The notes beneath the pieces are model-generated. The model was not told the DNA's origin, made no database searches, and saw nothing but the letters and a program-made list of their open reading frames with translations. Both the position numbers and the translations under genes were made by a program. This document shows, one piece after another, positions 1-6,745 of a stretch of DNA of 26,964 nucleotides. The DNA is from DATJPY01 sp035506135 (GTDB lineage Bacteria; Myxococcota_A; UBA9160; PR03): contig DATJPY010000029.1 in assembly GCA_035506135.1 (NCBI GenBank), positions 1-26,964 of the forward strand, read 5' to 3'. How positions within the stretch are numbered: the stretch's first letter is position 1; every line of letters starts with the position of its first letter.

Positions 1-363
1 CTCGAAGCCGTTGTTCCAGCGATAGGCCAGGTAGGTCGCGCCGATCATGCCGCCCACGATCGTCGAGCCGTCGCCCGAGACCGCTCGACAGGTGGACGAG
101 ATGGCACCGGCGACGAGGCCGAGCCCCTGCATCCCTCCTGATTGGGTCCAGCGAAACGGCAGGCCGAGCTCGACGATCAGTCCGGCCGCTTCCGGGGTCC
201 CGCTCTCGCCGACGACGACGCTCCCGTCGGCGGAGACGCCGAATGCGCTGCTCGAAGAGGTGCCCTGCAAGGTTCCGAGTCCGGTGAAGAGCTGCGCGCG
301 GGCGCCGCCCGCGGCGAGCAGGAGCGAGGCGGCCCACAGGCATGCGCGAGAGCGGCAACCCAT
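1..363 (-). CDS. HAF-repeat exported protein, 5' part only
   Basis: The reading frame runs from an ATG at 363 to the window edge without a stop, giving 121 residues with the C-terminus missing. A signal peptide is clear: basic MGCRSRAC, then a leucine/alanine core ending near ARAQ (residue 24). After it come motifs of the HAF extracellular-repeat family: FTGLGTLQGTSSSSAFGVS, DGSVVVGES, FRWTQSGGMQGLG and SGDGSTIVGG, each repeat alternating 'surprise' glycine-rich strands. Family members are secreted, propeller-like repeat proteins of unknown function, often with a sorting signal at the C-terminus, which cannot be seen here. A GAGG lies about 10 bases before the ATG. It is divergent from the methyltransferase gene at 464. 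Family assignment is from motif memory. Confidence 0.75.
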   Translation of the reverse strand, partial: MGCRSRACLWAASLLLAAGGARAQLFTGLGTLQGTSSSSAFGVSADGSVVVGESGTPEAAGLIVELGLPFRWTQSGGMQGLGLVAGAISSTCRAVSGDGSTIVGGMIGATYLAYRWNNGFE

Positions 364-463
364 TCGATTGTGACCTCGGGTGATGAGACCCCGATCCAGC
401 GACGATCGATGGCGATGATAGACTGGGTTTGCCGCGGGGGCGGCGCCGAATCGCGGAGGAGCC

Positions 464-1126
464 ATGGCCGACCAGCCCAAGTCGTTCTTCCTGTCTCCGG
501 CGGCGCACGAGTACATGCTGCGCCACGGCACCGAGCCCGACGCGGTGCAGCGCGAGCTGATCGAGGCGACGCGCCGCCTCGGGGGGATCTCGATGATGCA
601 GGTCGCGCCCGAGCAGGGCGCCTTCCTGACGCTGCTCACGCGCGCGCTCGGCGCCCGGCGCGCCGTCGAGGTCGGGACCTTCACCGGCTACTCGTCGCTC
701 TGCATCGCGCGCGGCCTTCCCGACGACGGCCGCCTCCTCTGCTGCGACGTCAGCGACGAGTGGACGGCGATCGGACGCCCCTTCTGGGAGAAGGCCGGCG
801 TCGCCCACAAGATCGAGCTCCGGCTCGCGCCTGCGGCCGAGACGCTGCGCGCGCTGCCCAGGGAGGAGGTCTTCGACCTCGCCTTCATCGACGCCGACAA
901 GCCCGGCTATCCCGTCTACTACGAGGAGATCCTGGCGCGGCTGCGGCCCAACGGGGTCATCGCGGTCGACAACGTGCTCTGGATGGGACGGGTCGCCGAC
1001 CCCGAGGCGCGGGACGAGCAGACCGAGCACATCCGCGCCTTCAACGACAAGGTCGCCGCCGACTCGCGCGTCGACGCGGTCATGCTCGCAATCGCCGACG
1101 GCGTGACGCTGGTGCGCAAGCGATGA
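464..1126 (+). CDS. SAM-dependent O-methyltransferase (family 3, caffeoyl-CoA OMT-like)
   Basis: The 220-residue product has the size and motifs of class I, metal-dependent O-methyltransferases. The SAM-binding motif is VEVGTFTGYSS (68-78); FIDADKPGY (141-149) and DNVLWMGRV (169-177) carry the family's metal ligands (D143, D169, N170). These cytosolic enzymes methylate vicinal-diol or catechol-type small molecules using a divalent metal; the substrate here cannot be told. Start ATG 464 is supported by GGAGGAG six bases upstream. A TAGACT box at 419-424 is a possible -10. The stop overlaps the start of the next gene (ATGA), so the two are probably cotranslated. Confidence 0.9.
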   Translation: MADQPKSFFLSPAAHEYMLRHGTEPDAVQRELIEATRRLGGISMMQVAPEQGAFLTLLTRALGARRAVEVGTFTGYSSLCIARGLPDDGRLLCCDVSDEWTAIGRPFWEKAGVAHKIELRLAPAAETLRALPREEVFDLAFIDADKPGYPVYYEEILARLRPNGVIAVDNVLWMGRVADPEARDEQTEHIRAFNDKVAADSRVDAVMLAIADGVTLVRKR

Positions 1127-1452
1127 GGCCTTCGGTGCGGCAGTGGCTCCTCGCAGCGGCGGCGCTCGCTGGACTCGCCCTCGCGGGCGCGAGCGCGGCG
1201 CAGCAGGCGTCCCACTGCCAGACCGACGCGATGGGGACCACGCGCTGCGCCCGGCTGGCCGGAGGCACCGCCGTCCTCTCCGGGCTCGGCGAGGTGGTCT
1301 GCGCGCCAGGGCAGTGCGTCCAGGATCCGCAGGGGACCGACTGGCAGTGCGCCGGGGAGGAGGGTGGCTCGGCGACCTGGGACTCAAGCGGACCGCACTG
1401 CCAGGGCGGATGCGTCCCGCCTACAGGGGATCAGTGCCGGAAGGAGCGGTAG
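1123..1452 (+). CDS. small cysteine-rich exported protein
   Basis: A 109-residue protein starts in an ATGA overlap with the methyltransferase stop. Residues 1-27 form a signal peptide (MRPSVRQW, then an alanine/leucine core, ending ASAAQQ). The mature part of about 80 residues has eight cysteines, spaced in CX4-10C pairs such as SHCQTDAMGTTRC and EVVCAPGQC, and a C-terminal CQGGCVPPTGDQC. An even number of cysteines in a short exported domain suggests up to four disulfides and a periplasmic or surface location. I do not recognise the family. An AGACCC...GGGTCT inverted repeat (1451-1472) follows the stop but lacks a T-run. Confidence 0.7.
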   Translation: MRPSVRQWLLAAAALAGLALAGASAAQQASHCQTDAMGTTRCARLAGGTAVLSGLGEVVCAPGQCVQDPQGTDWQCAGEEGGSATWDSSGPHCQGGCVPPTGDQCRKER

Positions 1453-1476
1453 ACCCAAGCCCCGCGGGGTCTGGAT

Positions 1477-1505
1477 TTGACGGTACTCGGGACGTTAGTT
1501 AGTAA
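1477..1505 (+). promoter_or_regulatory. candidate promoter of the tetR-emrAB operon
   Basis: TTGACG (1477-1482) matches the -35 consensus at 5 of 6 bases. It is 17 bases from TAGTAA (1500-1505), a weaker -10 (TA plus one further match). A start about 7 bases downstream would fall at 1512-1516, on or next to the tetR ATG, giving an mRNA with almost no leader; no Shine-Dalgarno sequence is visible before that ATG, which agrees. The -10 lies inside the palindrome at 1499-1516. Confidence 0.45.
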
Positions 1506-1516
1506 ACGATCACTAA
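1499..1516 (+). promoter_or_regulatory. palindromic operator, probable TetR-family autoregulatory site
   Basis: TTAGTAAACGATCACTAA equals its reverse complement at 14 of 18 positions, with perfect outer arms TTAGT and ACTAA. It covers the candidate -10 and ends on the A of the tetR start codon. TetR-family dimers typically bind such 14-20 bp palindromes beside their own gene, so repression of the whole tetR-emrA-emrB operon is likely. An additional TTAG just upstream (1495-1498) makes a short tandem. Confidence 0.65.
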
Positions 1517-2178
1517 TGTCCGCTACCCCGAACCCGCTTCCGCCGTCCGAGGCCCGGCCGCGCCCGCGCGCGGACGAGCGCCGCGCTCAGATCCTGCGCG
1601 AGGCCGCCGGTTGCTTCGGGACGCGCGGATTCGCGGGAACCACCACGCGCGACATCGCCGGCCGCGTCGGCATCACCGAGGCGGCGCTCTACCGGTACTT
1701 CCCGGGCAAGGAAGCCATCTATGCCGCCATCCTCGACGAGCGCATCGGCTCGCCCGATCTGCTCGAGCCGATCGAGCCGCTGGCGGCCGCAGGCCGCGAC
1801 CGCGAGGTCTTCACCGAGCTCGCGCTGGCGCTGATCCGCAGCGTCGAGGCCGATCCCTCGCTCCTCCGCCTGCTCCTCTACGCGGGCCTCGAAGGCCACG
1901 AGATGGCGCATCCGTTCCACGAGCGGCGCGTGAGGCGACTCCGCGACTTCCTGACGCGCTACATCGCGCGGCGCTCGCACGAGGGAGCCTTCCGCGGAGT
2001 CGACCCCTCGCTCGGCGCGCGCGCGTTCATCGGCATGGTGGTGGACCACCTGATCGTGCGGCAGGTCTTTGGCCAGCGCGACGAGTACCCGCAGCCGCCC
2101 GACCAGGTGGCCGCGACCTTCGTCTCGATCTTCCTGGACGGGATCGCTGCGCGCGCGGAGGACCGGCGCGATGGCTGA
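1516..2178 (+). CDS. TetR/AcrR-family transcriptional regulator
   Basis: A 220-residue protein of typical TetR size. The N-terminal helix-turn-helix spans about residues 23-70: RRAQILREAAGCFGTRGFAG, then TTRDIAGRVGITEAALYRYF and PGKEAIY. The helical C-terminal ligand and dimer domain is variable, as usual. It is the first gene of an efflux operon, its end overlapping emrA by 8 bases, so it most likely represses the pump until a drug-like ligand binds. I chose ATG 1516 over the in-frame TTG at 1477 because the TTG is part of a good -35 box and the 13 extra residues look unlike a protein. The operator on the start codon points to autoregulation. Confidence 0.92.
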   Translation: MSATPNPLPPSEARPRPRADERRAQILREAAGCFGTRGFAGTTTRDIAGRVGITEAALYRYFPGKEAIYAAILDERIGSPDLLEPIEPLAAAGRDREVFTELALALIRSVEADPSLLRLLLYAGLEGHEMAHPFHERRVRRLRDFLTRYIARRSHEGAFRGVDPSLGARAFIGMVVDHLIVRQVFGQRDEYPQPPDQVAATFVSIFLDGIAARAEDRRDG

Positions 2179-3181
2179 GGCCACCGTCGCGACCAGCGGC
2201 GTGCGGGTGCGCATGCGGCCCCTTCTCATCGGCGCCGCCGTGATCGCCGTCGTCGGGGTGGTCGGCTACTGGGCCGTCGCCGTGCGCGGCTTCGAGCGCA
2301 CCGACGACGCCTTCGTCGACGGGCATCTCGTGTTCCTCTCGCCGCGGGTGGGCGGCCAGGTCGTGGAGATCTCGGCCGACGAGAACCAGCACGTGAAGGC
2401 GGGACAGGTACTCGTGCGGCTCGATCCGGCCGACTTCGAGGTGAAGGTGGCGCGCGCCCAGGCCGATCTCGAGGCCGCGCGCAACCGGATGGCGCAGTCG
2501 ACCGCCGGCACCGAGGCGGCCGCCGCGCAGCGCCGCGGCGCCGAGGCGCAGCTCCGGCACGCGGAGCAGGAGTACGCGCGCGCGCGCAGCCTGTTCGAGA
2601 GCCACGTGGGCAGCCAGACGGCGCTCGACGCCGCCGTCGCCGCGCGCGATGCCGCCGCCGCCGACGTGCACGCTGCGGAGGAGCGCGAGGAGATGGAGCG
2701 CGCCGCGCTCGGCAACCAGGCGCCGGTCCGCCAGGCCGAGGCCGCCCTCGCGGAGGCGAAGCTGGCGCTCGAGCACTCGGTGGTGACGGCGCCCTTCGAC
2801 GGCGTCATCGGCAAGCGCAGCGTCGAGATCGGCGCGAACGTCTCGCCGGGCCAGCCGCTCTTCGCGCTGGCGGACAACTCGGGGAGCTGGGTCACTGCCA
2901 ACTTCAAGGAGACGCAGATCGGCCGGATGAAGCCGGGCGATCCGGCCGAGATCACGGCCGACGCCTTCCCCGGCGCGCGCTACCGCGGCCACGTCGAGTC
3001 GATCGCGCCGGCCACCGGCGCCCGGTACGCGCTGCTCCCGCCCGACAACGCCACCGGGAACTTCACCAAGGTGGTCCAGCGCATGCCGGTGCGGATCGCG
3101 ATCGACGGCGACGCGGATGGCGGCGGGAGGCCCTGGCTGCCGGTCGGCCTCTCGGTGAACGTCCGTGTCCGCGTCCGCTGA
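2171..3181 (+). CDS. emrA: HlyD/EmrA-family efflux periplasmic adaptor
   Basis: A 336-residue membrane fusion protein. A single N-terminal membrane anchor (about 17-36) precedes FERTDDAFVDGH, the usual start of the EmrA beta domain. Next come the first lipoyl half (to about 86, with GQVLVRLDPADFEVKV), an alanine/glutamate-rich coiled-coil hairpin (about 90-215), then the second lipoyl half starting VTAPFDGVIGKRSVEIGANV and a barrel domain with GNFTKVVQRMPVRI, a hallmark of EmrA-type adaptors. It links an inner-membrane MFS pump to an outer-membrane channel; no TolC-like gene lies in the window. The ATG overlaps the tetR stop by 8 bases, so translation is coupled. Confidence 0.92.
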   Translation: MAEATVATSGVRVRMRPLLIGAAVIAVVGVVGYWAVAVRGFERTDDAFVDGHLVFLSPRVGGQVVEISADENQHVKAGQVLVRLDPADFEVKVARAQADLEAARNRMAQSTAGTEAAAAQRRGAEAQLRHAEQEYARARSLFESHVGSQTALDAAVAARDAAAADVHAAEEREEMERAALGNQAPVRQAEAALAEAKLALEHSVVTAPFDGVIGKRSVEIGANVSPGQPLFALADNSGSWVTANFKETQIGRMKPGDPAEITADAFPGARYRGHVESIAPATGARYALLPPDNATGNFTKVVQRMPVRIAIDGDADGGGRPWLPVGLSVNVRVRVR

Positions 3182-4778
3182 GGCCGGCCTCGCCAGCACC
3201 CGAGCGGAGCCCGCTCTCGACGCCCGCGCCTGGATCATGATCGTGGGCGTGATGCTCGCGACCATCCTCGAGATCCTCGACACGAGCATCGTCAACGTCG
3301 CGCTCCCCAGCATGATGGGGAACCTCGGGGCGACGGTCGACGAGATCTCCTGGGTCGTCACGAGCTACATCATCGCCAACGTGATCGTGATCCCGATGAC
3401 GAGCTGGCTGGCGGCGCGCTTCGGCCGCCGCCGCTACTTCGTCAGCTCGATCCTGCTCTTCACCGCGGCGTCCGCGCTCTGCGGGCTCGCACGCACGCTG
3501 CCGGAGCTGGTGGTCTTCCGCGTGATCCAGGGCATCGGCGGCGGCGCGCTGCTCGCGACCGCGCAAACCATCATGGTCGAGACGTTCCCTCCGCAGCGAC
3601 AGGGAACCGGCCAGGCGATCTTCGGGATGGGCGCGATGCTAGGGCCGAGCCTCGGGCCAACGCTCGGCGGGTGGCTCACGGACCGCTGGTCCTGGCCGTG
3701 GATCTTCTACGTGAACGTGCCGCTCGGAATCGCCTCGGCGCTGATCTGCTCCAGCTATCTGGTCGACCCGCGCCCGAGTACGGTCCGCCGCACCGACCGG
3801 GTCGACTGGACGGGCGTCGCCCTGCTGGTCGTGGGGGTCGGCGCGCTCCAGACCGTGCTCGAGCGCGGCAACCGCCTCGACTGGTTCGAGAGCGACTTCA
3901 TCACGACCCTCGCGGTGACGGCGGTCGCCGCCATCGCGCTCTTCATCTGGCACGAGCTGCGCGCCGAGCACCCGATCGTCGACCTGCGGGTCTTCCGCTT
4001 CCGCGCGCTCCAGGTGGGGTGCGTGTACGGCGCCGCGATGGGGGTCGGCCTCTACGGCAGCATCTTCCTGTTCCCGCTGTTCACGCAGCAGCTGCTGCAA
4101 TGGACCTCCTGGCAGTCGGGGATGGCGATCCTGCCGTCGTCGATCGCCACCGCCATCGTGATGACGTTCTCCGGGCGGCTGGTGTGGCGACTCGGTCCGG
4201 CGCCGCTCTTCGGGGTCGGCCTGGCGGTGTTCCTGCCCGCGCTCTGGGGCATGAGCCACTGGACGCTCGAGAGCGGGTGGTGGAACCTGTTCTGGCCGCA
4301 GGTTGGGCGCGGCGTCGCGCTCGGGTTCATGTTCGCCCCGCTCTCGGTCGCGACGCTGCGCGCGCTGCCGCCCGCCGACATCCTCCAGGGCGCCGGGCTC
4401 TACAACCTGTTCCGGCAGACCGGCGGCAGCCTCGGAATCGCCGTGCTCGCGACGCTGGTCGACCACCGCAGCGCGCTGCACCAGGCCTATCTGGCCGAGA
4501 GCGTGACCGTCTTCTCGGAGGCGACCCAGCAGCGCCTGGCCGCGCTCGCCGCGGGGCTCGTCCAGCGCGGCCTCTCGCCGGCGGAGGCCACCGAGGGTGC
4601 CCACCGCGTGCTCGACCAGATCCTCGCCGCGCAGAGCTCGGTGATGGCGTTCCGCGACTGCTACCTCGCCATCATGATCCTCTTCATGCTCCTGATTCCG
4701 CTGGTGCCCCTGCTGCGCCGCCCTCCCGTGTACACCCTGCCGACCGAGCGCGCGTTCGAGCATCCCGAAGCCGTCTGA
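3165..4778 (+). CDS. emrB: EmrB-type MFS drug transporter (DHA2, 14 membrane segments)
   Basis: A 537-residue inner-membrane proton antiporter. TM1 carries LEILDTSIVNVALP with the DHA2 family's membrane aspartate, motif A reads LAARFGRRRYF, and motif C reads GAMLGPSLGPTLGGWL, the antiporter signature. The number and spacing of hydrophobic stretches fit 14 segments. With EmrA it should export hydrophobic drugs or metabolites through the envelope. GTG 3165 overlaps the emrA end by 17 bases; ATG codons just before TM1 are possible alternative starts but would remove the cytoplasmic N-tail. The substrate is not predictable. No good terminator follows before the Nudix gene 36 bases downstream. Confidence 0.92.
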   Translation: MSASAEAGLASTRAEPALDARAWIMIVGVMLATILEILDTSIVNVALPSMMGNLGATVDEISWVVTSYIIANVIVIPMTSWLAARFGRRRYFVSSILLFTAASALCGLARTLPELVVFRVIQGIGGGALLATAQTIMVETFPPQRQGTGQAIFGMGAMLGPSLGPTLGGWLTDRWSWPWIFYVNVPLGIASALICSSYLVDPRPSTVRRTDRVDWTGVALLVVGVGALQTVLERGNRLDWFESDFITTLAVTAVAAIALFIWHELRAEHPIVDLRVFRFRALQVGCVYGAAMGVGLYGSIFLFPLFTQQLLQWTSWQSGMAILPSSIATAIVMTFSGRLVWRLGPAPLFGVGLAVFLPALWGMSHWTLESGWWNLFWPQVGRGVALGFMFAPLSVATLRALPPADILQGAGLYNLFRQTGGSLGIAVLATLVDHRSALHQAYLAESVTVFSEATQQRLAALAAGLVQRGLSPAEATEGAHRVLDQILAAQSSVMAFRDCYLAIMILFMLLIPLVPLLRRPPVYTLPTERAFEHPEAV

Positions 4779-4802
4779 TCCGGCGATCGCGCGCATCGGA
4801 CC

Positions 4803-4808
4803 TATGCT
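4803..4808 (+). promoter_or_regulatory. candidate -10 box (TATGCT) of a leaderless Nudix gene
   Basis: TATGCT ends 6 bases before the GTG start at 4815, so transcription would begin at or next to the start codon. No Shine-Dalgarno sequence precedes the GTG. No convincing -35 is visible. Confidence 0.4.
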
Positions 4809-4814
4809 CCGGGC

Positions 4815-5318
4815 GTGCCGATCTCGCCCTATCTCGAGCGACTGCGCCGGCGGGTCGGGAAGACGCTGCTGCTGGTGCCGTCGGTGACGGCGGTGATCCG
4901 CGACGAGAGGGCGCGCGTGCTGCTCGCCCGCCACGCGGACTCGGGCGCCTGGAGCACGATCGGCGGCGCCGTCGAGCCGAACGAGGCGCCGGCCGATGCG
5001 CTGGTGCGCGAGGTGTGGGAGGAGACGGGGCTGCGCGTCGATCCGCTCCGCCTGCTCGGCGTCTACGGCGGTCCCGAGTTCGAGGTCGTCTATGGAAACG
5101 GCGATCGCGTGTCCTATCTGACGACGGTCTTCGAGTGCCGCATCGCGGGCGGCGAGGCGAGGCCCGACGGGCGCGAGACGCTCGAGCTCACCTGGTTCGC
5201 GGAGGAGGAGATCGCGGCGCTCGGGCTCCCGCCCTGGGCCCGCCTCGTGCTCCACGACGCGTTCCGAAACGCGCCCGGTGTGCGCTTCCGCGCCCCGACC
5301 TGGAGGCCGAGCTGCTGA
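4815..5318 (+). CDS. Nudix hydrolase
   Basis: A 167-residue protein with a complete Nudix box at about 51-73: GAVEPNEAPADALVREV followed by WEETGL, fitting GX5EX7REUXEEXGU with all catalytic glutamates. These cytosolic enzymes hydrolyse nucleoside diphosphates linked to another group, using magnesium. The preceding VTAVIRDERARVLLARHADSG and GAWSTIGG strands and the following GVYGGPEFEVVYGNGDRVSY resemble ADP-ribose or house-cleaning Nudix enzymes, but the substrate is unknown. The GTG start was chosen because the frame opens with the conserved first helix (PYLERLRRRVGK) and a TATGCT box sits just upstream. It stands alone between emrB and a convergent gene. Confidence 0.9.
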   Translation: MPISPYLERLRRRVGKTLLLVPSVTAVIRDERARVLLARHADSGAWSTIGGAVEPNEAPADALVREVWEETGLRVDPLRLLGVYGGPEFEVVYGNGDRVSYLTTVFECRIAGGEARPDGRETLELTWFAEEEIAALGLPPWARLVLHDAFRNAPGVRFRAPTWRPSC

Positions 5319-5322
5319 CTTC

Positions 5323-5350
5323 GCTCGCTGCGCGAGCCCGCTTCGCGGGC
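5323..5350. terminator. two tandem GC hairpins between convergent genes
   Basis: GCTCGC-TGC-GCGAGC (5323-5337) and GCCCGC-TTC-GCGGGC (5336-5350) are two perfect 6-bp stems sharing two bases, just after the Nudix stop. No T-run follows on either strand, so if this ends transcription for the convergent genes it is not a classic intrinsic terminator. Confidence 0.4.
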
Positions 5351-5404
5351 GCTGGCCGATACTGCAGGCGATCGCGTTGCCTAGGAGACGTCGGGCTGCG
5401 CGCG

Positions 5405-5887
5405 CTACTCGGCGGCGAAGGTGAGGCCGCACTCGGGACACTCTCGTGCGTCGGTCGCCACGGGCGAGTCGCACCCCGGGCAGGTCTCCGCCTCGGCCCA
5501 GCCCGCGGAGGTGCCCTCGGGCAGGTCGGGGACCTGCGTGCGCGCGAACTCGGCGTCGATGCGCGCCGCCGCCGCCACGTCCTCGCGCCGCACGTAGATC
5601 GTGCAGCGCACCGCCCCCATGCCGCGGCCCTGCACGGGGCGGTCGTCCTGCGGCGGCAGCTCCACGCGCGACGGGATCCCCGCCTCGGCCAGCGCGTGCG
5701 CGAGGCCGTCGATCCAGCTCACCTCGGCGTTGCGCAACGCCACCAACGACTCGAGCGGCGGCAGCTCCTCGAGCGGAGCCGGCTCGCCGGGACCCTCGGC
5801 GCCCAGCGGGACGCCGCACTCGACGCAGCGCTCGACGGTGGCGACGTACTCCTCCCCGCAGCGGGGGCAGATCTTGTGGAACGACAC
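5405..5887 (-). CDS. zinc-ribbon protein with DUF2007-like centre
   Basis: A 160-residue cytosolic protein with a zinc ribbon at each end: CPRCGEEY...CVECG (Cys 7, 10, 21, 24) and CPGC...CPECG (Cys 136, 139, 150, 153). The middle (about 48-115) reads LVALRNAEVSWIDGLAHALA...AGIPSRVE...TIYVRREDVAAAARI, resembling the DUF2007 'putative signal transducing' domain, which begins with change of address between two sequence positions of similar layout. Function unknown. GTG 5887 is well supported by AGGAGG nine bases upstream. It diverges from the small gene at 5957, with 69 bases between them for both promoters. Confidence 0.8.
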   Translation of the reverse strand: MSFHKICPRCGEEYVATVERCVECGVPLGAEGPGEPAPLEELPPLESLVALRNAEVSWIDGLAHALAEAGIPSRVELPPQDDRPVQGRGMGAVRCTIYVRREDVAAAARIDAEFARTQVPDLPEGTSAGWAEAETCPGCDSPVATDARECPECGLTFAAE

Positions 5888-5956
5888 CGTTCTGCGCCTC
5901 CTCAGGTTCGCCGCGCGGCGTGCCGATCCGTCGGGACGAGCCGCGAGGTACCCCAC

Positions 5957-6181
5957 ATGCGCAACGCATTCCTCTTCCTGCTCCTCATCACCGCGATCTG
6001 GGTCGGCATCGAGGTCATGAACCACGGGATGTCCGGGGCCTTCGGCGGCGCCTTTGCGCGCGTCGGGCTCGCGCCGGCCGCGTCGGCGGCCGATCCCTCG
6101 CTCGCGCAGCGCGCCGCCGGCACGCTCGATTCCGCGTATCGCCGCTCCGCGTCGCGCGCCGACCGCCCGGCCGAGGAGTAG
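5957..6181 (+). CDS. small exported or membrane-anchored protein
   Basis: A 74-residue protein. The N-terminus MRNAFLFLLLITAIWVGIEV is a strong signal anchor, followed by a methionine/glycine/phenylalanine stretch (MNHGMSGAFGGAFARVGL), an alanine-rich segment ending APAASAADP, and a charged tail (RRSASRADRPAEE). GAGG at 5945-5948 gives a good ribosome-binding site. It could be an inner-membrane protein with a periplasmic tail; cleavage after APAASA is an alternative. It ends 7 bases before the convergent flavodoxin-like gene. I do not recognise a family; coding status rests on the RBS, the signal sequence and the neighbouring gene layout. Confidence 0.6.
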   Translation: MRNAFLFLLLITAIWVGIEVMNHGMSGAFGGAFARVGLAPAASAADPSLAQRAAGTLDSAYRRSASRADRPAEE

Positions 6182-6188
6182 CGCGGCC

Positions 6189-6734
6189 TCAACGCCGGGC
6201 CTCCCCACCCGCAAGCCAGCGGGCCGCGCACTCCGCGACGTGGCGGCCGTGCGCTCGCGCCGCCAACAGGTGCTCCTCGGTGGGCCCGGTGCGCCCGCCG
6301 CGCGGATTGGTCCAGGCCACCGGACCCCAGTGGCAGCCGCCGGCGCCGAAGCCATCCAGGCGGTTCGGCATCGACACGATCAGCATGCCGTGCTCGGCCA
6401 GGTTCGCGAGCAGCGAGAGCAGCGCGAGCTCGCCGCCGCCGCGCGCGCCGGCGCCCGCGCTCACGAAGGCGGCGCCGAGCTTGCCGACGAGCCGCCCCGA
6501 CAGCCAGAGCGGCGCCATGCGCTCGAAGAAGGAGCGCATCGACGACTCGACGCCTCCCATGTGTACGCCGCTCCCGAGGATCACCGCGTCGGCCGCCGCG
6601 AGATCGGACTCGCTGCACGCCTCGGCGCGTCGCACCACGGTGTCCGCACCGGCCTCGGTGGCCCCGCCCGCCACGGCCTCTGCCATGCGCGCGGTGCGGC
6701 CGGTGGCGGACGCGACGACGACCAGGACGCGCAT
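6189..6734 (-). CDS. WrbA-like flavodoxin-fold NAD(P)H:quinone oxidoreductase
   Basis: A 181-residue flavodoxin-fold protein. MRVLVVVASATGRTARMAEA is the first strand and the FMN-phosphate loop (S9-T14). LGSGVHMGGVESSMRSFFE, then PLWLSGRLVGKLGAAFVSAG and LAEHGMLIVSMP follow WrbA closely, where the equivalent segments bind FMN and form the tetramer; the GG-rich stretch after position 100 matches the WrbA glycine loop. Expected role: two-electron quinone reduction. The gene starts 11 bases after the rluA-family gene's stop and so is second in a two-gene operon. ATG 6734 was chosen as the only start that keeps the first strand. Confidence 0.85.
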   Translation of the reverse strand: MRVLVVVASATGRTARMAEAVAGGATEAGADTVVRRAEACSESDLAAADAVILGSGVHMGGVESSMRSFFERMAPLWLSGRLVGKLGAAFVSAGAGARGGGELALLSLLANLAEHGMLIVSMPNRLDGFGAGGCHWGPVAWTNPRGGRTGPTEEHLLAARAHGRHVAECAARWLAGGEARR

Positions 6735-6745
6735 CGCAGCACACG

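Noticed and set aside
1451..1472. AGACCC...GGGTCT with inner CCCCGCGGGG as a terminator
   Set aside because: Short stem and no T-run; kept only as a remark under the cysteine-rich gene.
1477..1515. Longer tetR from TTG 1477
   Set aside because: The TTG belongs to a TTGACG -35 box, and the extra residues cross the operator.
3639..5969. 776-codon open frame on the minus strand opposite emrB and the Nudix gene
   Set aside because: No domain or RBS; both plus-strand genes are certain.
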